A stretch of DNA of 64,000 nt from Zygnema cylindricum (taxonomy: Eukaryota; Streptophyta; Zygnematophyceae; Zygnematales; Zygnemataceae), in assembly GCA_037447655.1 (NCBI GenBank), contig JBBHKE010000244.1:196001-260000 (forward strand), written 5' to 3'. Of the stretch, positions 11,640-20,937 are shown in pieces. The notes under the pieces are model-generated. The model saw nothing but the letters and a program-made list of their open reading frames with translations, was not told the DNA's origin and did not search any database. The first letter of the stretch is position 1. Every line of letters starts with the position of its first letter. The translations under genes and the position numbers were made by a program.

Positions 11640-11884
11640 GCCCCCCTGCTCGCTACGTACCTTGAACCTAAAATAGCGTCAATGAATTGTTGTTTTCTTA
11701 TCGCTTATTCTTTAAATGGTTCAAAACCAACCACACCATTCGGAAAGTGAATTTAAATTCATAGCACGAAGATAATCCCACAGTAGTAATTCCTTAACCT
11801 AATTACAACACATAGTACTGTATTTGCGGCTTTTAGTGAGGTTGAAAGAGGTCCAAGCAGAAACTACACCATTAATCGTCACTA
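11640..11884 (+). repeat. Direct repeat, left copy
   Basis: About 240 bp are nearly identical to 13847-14096. Shared landmarks: ccttgaacctaaaatagcgt, ggttcaaaaccaaccacacc, aagtgaatttaaattcatag and gaggtccaagcagaaactac. Both copies end at a TIR-element left end (ctacaccattaatcgtc and ctacaccactaatcgtc). They flank the second non-LTR element. The right copy also holds a 16-bp internal duplication (gcggctttca region). Confidence 0.85.
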
Positions 11885-11885
11885 C

Positions 11886-12020
11886 ACCGTGAATCCCTAT
11901 TAGCGTACATGACGCTAATTGGGGTACCCCTTTTTTTGGGGCAAATTCTCAAATAGAATAAAGTACGCTAAATGTTTTTGCACGTTATTTGAGGTACCCC
12001 GCTCAATACGGTTCATAACT
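11886..12020. mobile_element. Partial TIR element remnant
   Basis: The left end tacaccgtgaatccctatta is followed by gcgtacatgacgctaattgg and GGTACCCC-type sequence repeated at about 11920 and 11993. No clear right end is seen, so the non-LTR copy that follows may have truncated it. Confidence 0.45.
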
Positions 12021-12029
12021 GTACCAACC

Positions 12030-13800
12030 CACTAAGTGTGTTGTTTGGTCTCCCTATGCTTTTCGTTCTTCTTTCACTCCCCCTCCTGGTTTTCAAACTC
12101 CTCTATCCGAAGGAATTCATGTGTTATGTTGCCCGCTCGGTTCTGATCTATACATCAAGCAATTTCTTGATTTTGCTCTTCAGACAGATTTGTCCCATGT
12201 GGATGACCTTCCTAACCTTTCTGATCCCCAAGTGGCTTTTGCACTTTTGACCCGGTTTTTCCCCCATCGCCCCTCCCACCTTACTCGTACTTCCCCTCCC
12301 ACTCCTACTTTTGTGTCGTCCCTTTCTGCATTTGACGATCGCCTCTTGGACGTCCTTCATACTTTGTTAGGTCGTGGGGCTTTTGATTGTGAGTCTGGGC
12401 CCGCAGCTCGTATCCAGGCCTCTCTTCCTGTCTTTGCTGGTGGTTTGGGTTTACTATCGACAGCACGTGTTGCTCCCGGTGCCTATTTGGGAAGGTGTTG
12501 CTCCCGGTGCCTATTTGGGAAGTTGGTGCTTTGTTGCCTCCAGTATTGTCTCTCGTTTTTTGGCTGGGAACACTCCTATTCTTGCTACCGTTGTACCCCG
12601 AGTTTCGGACGGTTTGCTCGCCTTCCAGCGGTCCCTTCTCGATACATCTCGTTCTCTTACTCCTCTTGCTATCGCGGATATTCTAGTTCTTTCCACTCTT
12701 GTTTCGACATCAGTTGCATATATTCAGGAATCTATTTCTGATAAGGTTGTTGCTGCTATTAAGTTCGAGCTTCTCGAAGCGCTTCCTTCTAATACTTCGC
12801 GTGCACTCTTTCTTTCCTGTGGCGGACCTGGTTCCGGAGCTTGGTTATTGGCTATCCCTATCTAATCTACCCTCCGATTCACATTGGCTCAATTCACCAC
12901 GACCCTTAGGTTTCGGCTTGGCCTCCCTCACCCACCTTTGCTTCGATATCTTGTTTGCTCATGTGACCACGTTCTTGAGCTCGACAATGTTCATGTGCTT
13001 CGTTGCTCCCACGGAGGCGAGTTGATTCAGCGCACGACACGATTCGAGACACCATTGCTACTATCGCTTCTGAAGGGGGATATTCTATGTGTCGGGAAGT
13101 TTCCAACATTATTTCTTCCCGTCGGATTGACATTGTATTACTTGATGGTGCTCGTCGTACATTTGGTGATGTTGTTTTGGCGAACCCTACCTCTGATACA
13201 GTTGTCAGCCAGGCAGCTCGACATGTGGGTGTGGCCGCACGCAACGCGGCTAAGAGGAAGGAGCGTGATTATGCCTTTCGCGATGCTATGGATGGTTTCA
13301 TTCCGATGGCAGTCGAGATATTTGGTTGTTTGGGTGTGGCTTTGGACGAGTTCCTCCGTGCTTGTGGTCGGCGTTCGTTTGAGCAGCGGGGACCTGGGAG
13401 CCCGTCGGTTTCAGTACTTACTTCCTTTTACCGTCAACATTTATCGATGGCCCTTCAGCGAGTGCATGCTTCTATCCTCCTTGGATCGTCGACCTGTCCT
13501 GGAACTCCCTCCTCGTGCTCCTCCGGGGTTCGGGGACTTACGTGGTTGCTTTGCGTAGATTTTGAGTTATGTTGGGGTTTTGTTGATAGGTATTAGCTCT
13601 TTCCTTTGATGTTTCGTTTGTTGTTTTTTGCTTCTTTGGGTGTTTTCCGTCTACTAGCCATCTTTTCGTGTTTTCGTTGCTTTTGCCTTGCTTATTGTTT
13701 TTGTTTCTTCCCCCGACATGTAGTTTTTCAGTTTTTGCCGTGCTACTTCCTTTTGTTCCCATGGACTCAGATGGTTTACCATCGCGCTTTTTAATAAAGT
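12030..13800 (+). pseudogene. Non-LTR retrotransposon 3' part: RT thumb and RLE-type endonuclease, copy 2
   Basis: The 5' part (about 12100-12880) reads PLGSDLYIKQFLDFAL and DPQVAFALLTRF, which I associate with the region after the RT palm in plant non-LTR elements. The 3' part (12884-13540) has C-S-C, a later H and C, then HGGE, RIDIVLLDG, GDVVLANPTS and VEIFGCLGVALDEFL. This fits a restriction-like endonuclease domain with a CCHC knuckle and a D...D/E core. A 26-bp tandem duplication (about 12470-12522, unit gttgctcccggtgcctattt plus 6 nt) changes frame. A second frame change lies near 12880-13010. The end (about 13790) reads taataaagtcagcca followed by 13 T. It is 5'-truncated and inactive. 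Confidence 0.75.
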
Positions 13801-13846
13801 CAGCCATTTTTTTTTTTTATTAGCATCAATACAATTGTATGAAGGC

Positions 13847-14096
13847 CCCTGCTCGTTATGTTCCTTGAACCTAAAATAGCGTCAATGAATTGTTGTTTCC
13901 TTATCGCTTATTCTTTAAACGGTTCAAAACCAACCACACCATTCGGAAAGTGAATTTAAATTCATAGCACGAAGATAATCCCACAGTAGTAATTCCTTAA
14001 CCTAATGACAACACAGTACTGTATTTGCGGCTTTCATTTGCGGCTTTCAGTGAGGTTGAAAGAGGTCCAAGCAGAAACTACACCACTAATCGTCAT
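13847..14096 (+). repeat. Direct repeat, right copy
   Basis: Second copy of the repeat at 11640-11884. It is too long to be a target-site duplication of the intervening retrotransposon, so segmental duplication or a larger composite unit is more likely. Confidence 0.85.
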
Positions 14097-14303
14097 TAGT
14101 GTCAAAGATTTTTTCACCACTTAAGACATCTTCTTTCCGTGCACACTTGTCGGATTGTCAATAGGAAGCCAATAGGAGGAGGTCGCAAATAGGAAGCTGA
14201 TAATTCCTTCCAATAGCAAAGATCAAATTGACAATCCGACAAGAGGAAAAGATGTTTAAAGTGGCGAAAAAAACTTTAACACTGATAATGATTAGCAGTG
14301 TAT
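14081..14303. mobile_element. Complete small TIR element with hairpin arms
   Basis: The ends ctacaccactaatcgtcat and aatgattagcagtgta are inverted, with inner arms catcttctttccgtgcacac and gacaagaggaaaagatg. Layout and length match the 10.5-kb element, so they belong to one MITE subfamily. Confidence 0.75.
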
Positions 14304-15168
14304 ATTTCCAAATGCATACACACGCACAACTTTATTCTTCTTCTTTCGTAAACAGCAGTGATCTTAATGTTGTACTTGTTTAAACTCGTGTTACACGTTT
14401 AAACTTCCTTTTGCCTTTTCTTTCTGATTTGCCTGTGTACTAAGATGGTTCACATGGAATAAAGCTCATATTTTATTTCATATACAGAGTTAATTGACGA
14501 GTTATAAACACGAAAACGTAAACAAAAACGAAAACAATAACGAAAACATAAACAAGACAACTGGTGTTACTCTGTATTATGCATAAAAGAAACCGGAGCC
14601 AAACATCATTCCTTTCCCTTTGGAGCTTCTAAAAACAAAAAAGTAGAAGAAAACAGAAAATCTCTCTAGTCACCGAAACCTCAAGGATGGTTCATCTCTT
14701 AGCATATTACTTTGAAAACAAACTTTGTTACTCTGAAATTGCCTATCAAAAACCTAATTTTATGCCATAATAGGAAAAAAAGAAACACATTTCCTTTGAA
14801 CGAGTCCCTGTTGTTAAGCATTCTTGGGAACCTGAGCTATACAGATACCTCTACATTTTCTCTCCTTTTCTCTCCCTTTCTAACACACTTATTTCTGTCT
14901 CCCACACTCTTTTAACCTATCTACTACCGATCTTTGATCCTCGACCTTCGAAAAGGTTTAGAAAGGTTTCGAATTCCAAAAGGACTTCAAAAAAAAAGCT
15001 CTTAAAACTTATCCCCTTCTCCTCTGCTGTACCGTCGTTTCCTTTTAAGAATAATACCCTGTACCGCTTTAAACCCTCGCTCGTCTTTTCTACGAATGAA
15101 CAAAAAACGAACGAAATAGGAAAAAAAAAAAAAAAGGGAGGAAAAGAAAACAGAAAACAAACCTCGTC
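14304..15168. other. AT-rich spacer, 3' flank of the CW/MBD gene
   Basis: No gene seen. A cgaaaac-type A-rich run lies at 14508-14560. The part next to 15168 should hold the 3' UTR of the minus-strand CW/MBD gene. Confidence 0.4.
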
Positions 15169-18100
15169 TCACGATTGATCTCCTCCCGTTAAGGCAAGTG
15201 GTAAAGTTACAGAATCCATTTCATTCTTCCCGGAGCCTCCTCCCTCTGAAGACTCCTGATTGGCAGTCACTCCCGACGGAAACAGTTCCATGTTGTTTTT
15301 GTTCAGTTTTTTGGACTGTTTACTTGGAGTCTCCTCCTCCGTGACATTTGTCGCAGACCGTTTCGAGGGACTCGAAGTTGTCGTATTCGGTGGTAACTCC
15401 AAAAAAGCTCCACCCTCGGCTCCCGCCTTTTTATTTTTCGAAGAGGGAGGGGCTTTAGTATTGGAAGTTGTAAGAGGTCTCGGAGAAGCGAAAGAAAATT
15501 GTTTCGTCGTAATTCCTTGTTGTACATATTCCGGATGTTCTGAAAGAAACCTGAAAAAGACAAAACAGTACTGTCAATCCCACTTGTGATTTGTTAAGGG
15601 AGGGAAAAGGGGGAGAGAGGGAGAGGGAGAGGAAGATCACATTCCACGGAAGGTCTTATAACAAGAATATTTCTAAGAAATGCATTCGCTCATTAGATTA
15701 TTTTATCTCTTTCGATTCACACATTCAAGTCTTGCACATTATTCTTACTTGAACCGCACTATATTCTGTTCCACAATCTCTACAGGATAAGTAAGAATGA
15801 CTACACTACGGACTTAAAAAACATGTTCCCAACTTTGATTCAAGTTCTTTCAATTGACAAAATCTACAAAATAAAATGTACGTTTTCTGCTTGCTTGTAA
15901 ATCAATTCTGTACTCTCGATTCAGAAATTCTCTTCTTTCTGGACAGTGCACTCTTGCATTTTAATTACGTACACTCTTCTAAGAACCCCTACTTATATAA
16001 TTCCATACAGCATACCGCCCATCGCTATTAATGTTGATAACACTAAACCGATTGGAACTTTTTTCAGCCAAAAATCATAAAATAATGTCTGAAACACTAT
16101 TTAAGGGGCTGAAAAACGGCCACGTCACTTTGCGCTAAAATAGTATTATTGACTCTACATTCACTATGTTAATAATAGTTCCTATACACTAATAACAATG
16201 AGTTGGGAACCTTAAGATATCTTGTGTATGAGCATGACAATAATGGGTTGTTAAGACATTCAGATTCCAGCAAAATATCAGAGAGAAAGATATTCTTTTC
16301 TCATTCCTTTCTCACTCCTCTCTCATATCCTTGCTTATAATTAAATACTATGTTACTCGTGTGTGATAAACTAAAGTAAAGAAGAAAGTAAATTTTAAGT
16401 ATGGTAATGCATGCCTTCCCTAATCATATCTAAAATACATGTCTTCGTGTCAAAAATTCTTAGGCCAATAAGGTTTACCCTCGTTTCGAAGGGGAAATCG
16501 TACAATTTGTGCTGTTTTTTGCATGATCGTACACATGGTTTCTAATAAAATTGTATGATTCATCCAGAAAATTAGGGTGCAAGTTCTCTCGTGCAATTAC
16601 TACCCTATCTAATGGTATCCATGCTTCTAAGATTTCTTGGCAATCCGCCAGTATAGAATTTCCAGACAATCTACTTTCAATTCTTTTCAGGAAAAAAATC
16701 AGCTTTTATTTTATCAGTTTTCAGGAAGTTTTCTGAAATGATTGCTAAAAATTTAGTCTGCTGATAATCCAGTTACAAATTCAAACTTTCTTCTGAAACC
16801 TCTTAATGTTATTTTTTATTTAAAGTTCCTTCTCAAATAATCGATTGATTCAGAAACTTGACGTATCTCAGGTTTTCATCCTAGAAATTGCAGTACCACA
16901 AAAACTGAGCATCGAAACTGCTTATGGAGAAAGAAAAGTTTTCAAGACATAAAAAAGTTTTCGAAACAGTAAAGAAAATGCAAACATCTTCAAGTTAAAA
17001 TGATGACGATTGGAACAGCTTTGTCCGATGTGAAAATAAACACTTCCTTGCATGTGAAAATATAAATACAAAATCGAAAAATAGCCTACCTCTCAACGTC
17101 ATTCATGGATCTTAGGGACTTTCCACATGGAGAGTGGTAATACCTGCAATCCTCATTTGAACCCTAATGTCAAAAAAAATATTAAAAAACCTTTAAAAAA
17201 AATTGGTAAACGCATGTTTTCGGGGAAGGGTAGGGTAAGGAGAAAACCTAACAGATACGGAAACAAAAAACAAAAACCTAATTGAAACCCTCTATTACCA
17301 CCATCCTCTCTCTCTCGCCCCCCCCCCCCCCCCTCTCTCTGTCTCTCTTTCTTTCTCTCTCTCCCCCCCCCCCCCCCCTCTCTGTCTCTCTTGCTTTCTC
17401 TCTCTCCCTAACTCCCTCTCCCTCTCCCTCTCACTAGAATATAAAAAAGGCAATCTCGTAAATTTGGGCTTAACGTATTTTTTCTCTCTTGATGTCCTTG
17501 GTATCTGCTATTCATGGCTTTTCCTCCCACTCTCCCTGTCTTCCTCTCCCCACCACCCTCTCCCCTCTCCCCCCCACCCTCTCCCCTCTCCCCCTGCCTG
17601 TCACTTCCTGTGTCCCTCTATCTCAACGAGCCTTAGCCATTGCTCTGCTACTGCCTATGCCTCTCTCCTCTCTGCCTGTCCCTTCTCTATATCCTACCCT
17701 CTATTTCCACTCTTCTGTAACGAAAACTTCAAAAGACATAAACCAAATCCACAAAATAAACAAAAAAAAAATCTTGAAACAACAACAGAAAAACTTTACA
17801 GACTGACATAAAAATACAAAAAGACAAAACAAGCCGACACAAAACAACAAAACACTAAAAACAAAAACCTAAAAACTATGAACCTACAAACCACAAATTA
17901 AAAGAAAAAAAAAAAAAAAAAAACAGACAACCAAAAATAATAACACAAACTAAACACACAAAACAAAAAAAAAAGCTGAAAACAATAAAAAAAAACGCGT
18001 CCAAGTCCTAAAACTTATTGCTCCCTCCTCTCTCACAAAGACTATCCCTCCACCCCCAATTCCTCACCAAAAAAAACCAAAACCAAAAAAAAAAAAAAAA

Positions 18101-19319
18101 AAAAAAAAAACAAAACATACCAAACCACAAACCAAACCAGAACCAAACGAAAATACACAAAACCAAAACCAAAACCAAAACCAAAACCAAGGAAACAAAA
18201 AAAAAAAAAAAAAAACTCCTCTTGTCACGTCACGTCAAGTCACGTCACTTACACGTCCGAAAACTTGTTGCTCCCTCCTCCCCTCACCACGATCCTCCTC
18301 CTCCAATTCCTCGGCGGCTGCGGTATATCCCCCCGGTCCATCGCCCATAGCAGCGACCCGTCCTGCACCAAATCCGGAGGCGTGACACATGTCACAGGCT
18401 CCCCCCCTCCCCCTCCCCCCCCTCCCCCCTCCCCCCCCCCCCCCCCTCCCTCTCCTCCCTGTCCGTACGGAGGATCTTTATTCTGCCAATCCTGGGCCTG
18501 CTCGCACGTGAAAGGATGTTTTCCGATTCGCGCGCGAATGGCTTCGTACGTTTCGAGGGAGGGAACTTTCCTCCACTTGAGACACGTGGCACACTGGACA
18601 GTGAAGGCGGTGAGAGTGGCAGCAGGGCGGCGAGAGGGAGGGAGAGAGTCGGGGGGGGGGGGAGGGAGAGGGGAGAGGGGAGGGGAGAGGGGAGGGGAGA
18701 GGGGTGGAGAGAGGGGTGGAGAGAGGGGTGGAGGGAGGGGGAGTGGTGAGGGGAGTGGTGAGGGGAATGGTGAGGGGAGAGGTGAGGGGAGAGGTGAGGG
18801 TAGGGGTGAGGGGAGTGGTGAGGGTAGGGGTGGAGGGAGAGGGGTGAGAGGGAGAGGGAGAGGGATGAGATTTAGGGGGTTTGCGTTTGGAGGAGGAGGG
18901 TTTGGGAGGGAGGGAAGAGGGAGTGGGGGAGGGAGAAGGGAAGGAGAGGGTAAGGTCACTGGAAGGAGGTTTGGGAGGGAGAGGGGAGGGAGGGAGAGGG
19001 GAGGGAGGGAGAGAGGAGGGAGGGAGAGGGGAGGGAGGGGGAGGGGGAGGCGCGACGGAGGGAGGGGCGGGGAGATCGGAGAGAGAGGGGGAGGGGGAAG
19101 GGGGAGAGGAAGGTAGGGTTGAGGAAGGAGGAGTGGAAGGAGAGGGGGATGGTTGTACGGAGGGTACAGAGGGAGGGGCAGGGAAGGTGGGAGGAGGTGT
19201 TTCAGAGACGGACTGACTGGCTTCGGGGGGGAGGGGAGGGAGAGGGAGAGGGAGAGGGAGCAGGTGGAGTGGGAGTTGGGGAGGAGAGGGAGGAGAGAGA
19301 GGGAGGCTCCTCCCCCTGG
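15169..19319 (-). CDS. CW zinc finger plus methyl-CpG-binding domain protein
   Basis: Three minus-strand exons join in phase: about 19319-18253 (5' limit uncertain), 17143-17090 and 15550-15169. The first has a long Pro/Ser/Leu-rich region from polypyrimidine DNA, then a CW domain (QCATCLKWRKVP ... PFTCEQAQDW ... VTCVTPPD). Next is an MBD that crosses all three exons: GSLLWAMDRGDIPQPP and NWRRRIVVRG, then YYHSPCGKSLRSMNDVER, then FLSEHPEYVQQG. This order is that of plant MBD2/MBD4-type proteins, thought to act in nuclear chromatin. A Gly-rich insert lies between the third and fourth CW cysteines. The C-terminus is Ser/Thr/Lys-rich. The start is unresolved: the ATG at 19327 (MDNQGEEPP) opens a frame that stops after 42 codons near a 7-C run, while the CW frame stays open to 19319 with no ATG. 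This suggests an upstream exon, or an indel or assembly error in the tract. Confidence 0.82.
16475..16669 (-). other. 64-codon ORF in an intron of the CW/MBD gene, unrecognised
   Basis: The frame reads like protein (ILADCQEILEAWIPLDRVV, ARENLHPNFLDESYNFIRN) and lacks low-complexity bias, but I recognise no family and see no splice frame joining it to the host gene. A remnant of an inserted element is possible. Confidence 0.25.
17306..17425. repeat. C/T simple-sequence tract
   Basis: Two runs of 14-17 C alternate with ctctct stretches (17316-17333, 17363-17378). They form a duplicated unit (about 49 bp) within an intron of the CW/MBD gene. Confidence 0.85.
17720..18230. repeat. A-rich intronic tract
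   Basis: Repeated aaaacc and aaaacaa units with several pure A runs (17904, 18080-18110, 18198-18213). On the gene's own strand it is a T-rich intron segment. It contains the exon-edge copy described next. Confidence 0.8.
17993..18066 (-). pseudogene. Decayed copy of the CW/MBD exon 3' end plus donor
   Basis: On the + strand, acttattgctccctcctct and caattcctcacc match the exon's 3' edge at 18249-18314 (acttgttgctccctcctccc, caattcctcggcgg). On the minus strand the copy still reads ERGGSNKF, against RGGGSNKF in the real exon. It lies downstream of the true donor in gene sense. The copy is stop-terminated and unlikely to be used. Confidence 0.7.
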
Positions 19320-19690
19320 TTATCCATAGAGGGGGACAATGGTATAGCGACAGGGGAGGAGAGAAGAATGGGAGTGCAGAAAAGAGTGGAAAGGAGAAGA
19401 GAGAGAGAGGGGGAGAGAGAGGGAGAGAGGGAGGGAGGGAGAGAGAGGGAGAGAGAGGGAGTGAGAGGGAATCAGAGGAAGGAGAGAGAGGAGAGGGAGG
19501 GAATGAGAGAGAAAGGAGAGAGAGGAGAGAGAGAGGAGAGTGAGAAGGAGAGAGAGAAGGAGAGAGAGAAGGAGAGAGAGAAGGAGAGAGAGAAGGAGAG
19601 AGAGAAGGACAGAGAGAAGGAGAGAGAGAAGGAGAGAGAGAAGGAGAGGGAGAGGGAGAGGGAAAGAAGGAGAGAGAGAAAAGTGTGGAA
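18630..19690. repeat. G/A-rich (polypurine) tract
   Basis: About 1 kb of GGGAGAGG, GGTGAGGG and later GAGAGAGAAG (19540-19640) units on the + strand. The part below 19319 encodes the Pro-rich region of the CW/MBD protein on the other strand. Long + strand ORFs rich in Arg/Glu/Gly are by-products of the repeat. Confidence 0.85.
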
Positions 19691-19965
19691 ATTTAGAAAC
19701 GACAAAGGGAGAGGACGAATTGTACAGAAAGGAGAGAACAAATCCAGTCAAAAATTTTAAATTGAAGCTTTTTGTTCCTAAGTACACTACACCGTGTATC
19801 GCTATTAGGGTTAAGATGTTTTTTGCCACATAAAACATCTTTTCTCCGTACACACCTGTCCGATTTTCAATTTGAGACCGCCAATCGGAAGCTGAGAATC
19901 TTACCTTTCAATCGCAACCGTTAGATCTAAGAACCGACACTCGTGTACGGAGAAAAGATGTATAA

Positions 19966-20245
19966 ACCATAGTTCAAAAGTAGGTGAAAGTAGGCCCATA
20001 CAATATGCCTTTGTATGAAAAACATACAATATGACCTTAAGACCCATATTGTATTCGGACCTATTCGGACCAATTAAAACATTTCGGACCAAAAACTTTT
20101 ATTTACACCGTCAGATTCGGACGATCGGACGGTCGCTGATAAAAGCAGCGATCTAAGAAGATCACATGAAAAGACCATAACACAACTTACGACAAAGGCG
20201 CCGACCAAAGGCCTACCATAAAAACGCCTACTTTTGAACTATGGT
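19966..20245. mobile_element. 280-bp TIR element (CATAGTTCAAAAGTAGG termini)
   Basis: About 19 bp of near-perfect terminal inverted repeat: accatagttcaaaagtagg at the left, cctacttttgaactatggt at the right. Inside are repeats of catacaatatg and cccatattgtatt. No ORF. A second, right-truncated copy lies at 24344-24440. Confidence 0.75.
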
Positions 20246-20265
20246 TCAAAGAGACGAAAAAAAAC

Positions 20266-20588
20266 CATAGTTGTTCACGGCGTTTAGTGCGAACGATTTA
20301 GTCGCGACGAATTATACGTAACAAACGCATTGAACCTTTTGAAAAAATCGTAAAAATCGTTAATGAATTTTCGTCCGTACTATTCCGTACATGTAAACAA
20401 AAATAAATTTCACATATACTGCAGTTTGTACCATTTTCGTACATTTTCCGTATCTTTTCGTAATAGCTCGTACATTTTTGGTACAATTTCGTACATTTCC
20501 GTAAAATTTCTTCCGATTTATTCAAAAGTCACGAATTATACGTTTTAATCGGAACAAAGGAAAAAATCGCGCGATTTGAACAACTATG
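20266..20588. mobile_element. hAT-like non-autonomous element, copy 1
   Basis: Perfect 12-bp terminal inverted repeats, CATAGTTGTTCA and TGAACAACTATG. The interior is full of CGTAC-type motifs (cgtacattttcgta). An apparent conserved ORF (NFRPYYSVHVN) is only the repeat read in one frame. Other copies: 24444-24804 and 34084-34565; the third has an 8-bp target duplication. Confidence 0.75.
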
Positions 20589-20659
20589 AAAAAACATTAA
20601 CACTAATAAGTAATAACGATTCACGGCGCAGCGAAAAGAAACATTATTGACGCTAATAG

Positions 20660-20880
20660 CGATCACGGTGTACCGTACACCGCGTTTTAGCTATTATTCT
20701 TCAGAATTTATCACCAATCAAATTTCTCCGTGGCACAGGTGTCAAATTTTCGTTTGGAGACCGCTGATCAAAGGATACGAATCTCATTTTTCCATCGCAA
20801 CCGTCGGATCAGTAATGTAGCAGATGTGCACGGAGATAATCTAGTTTTCGGGCCAGAAACGAAACTTCACAGATCCAATA
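20660..20880. mobile_element. TIR element remnant with CTCCGTGGCAC arms
   Basis: Starts gtacaccgcgttttagctat. Inner arms aatttctccgtggcacag and gatgtgcacggagataat and the internal gcaaccgtcggatc resemble those of the 19.8-kb element, so it is a related subfamily. A second copy lies at 24887-25080. Confidence 0.6.
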
Positions 20881-20937
20881 ATCCTTTCCTCCTTTCTAAA
20901 CAGTCCTCCTACACAAAATTTTTTTTTATATACTTAC

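Larger units (their letters stand above)
19786..20640. mobile_element. Small TIR element carrying two nested insertions
   Basis: The left end ctacaccgtgtatcgctatt (19785) and right end taacgattcacggcgcag (20639) are the family termini. Inner arms ttttctccgtacacac and gtgtacggagaaaagatg are present. The right half of the element is split by the elements at 19966-20245 and 20266-20588. Without them it would be the size of the 10.5-kb MITE. Confidence 0.7.
20262..20920 (+). repeat. Segmental duplication, left copy
   Basis: Near-identical to 24440-25137. It includes the hAT-like element, a TIR right end, the 20.66-kb remnant and about 60 bp more, ending at cctcctacacaaaattt. The right copy has about 38 extra bp inside the hAT-like element (caccggacagaaagtac region). 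Confidence 0.85.

Noticed and set aside
19119-19853. Arg/Glu-rich and Leu/Ser-rich ORFs over 200 codons
   Set aside because: By-products of the polypurine tract on both strands. Only the minus-strand frame joined to the CW domain has support.
20363-20548. ORF starting MNFRPYYSVHVN, seen again at 24.5 and 34.2 kb
   Set aside because: It recurs only because it lies inside the hAT-like non-autonomous element. It is made of the CGTAC-rich repeat and diverges freely in the third copy.
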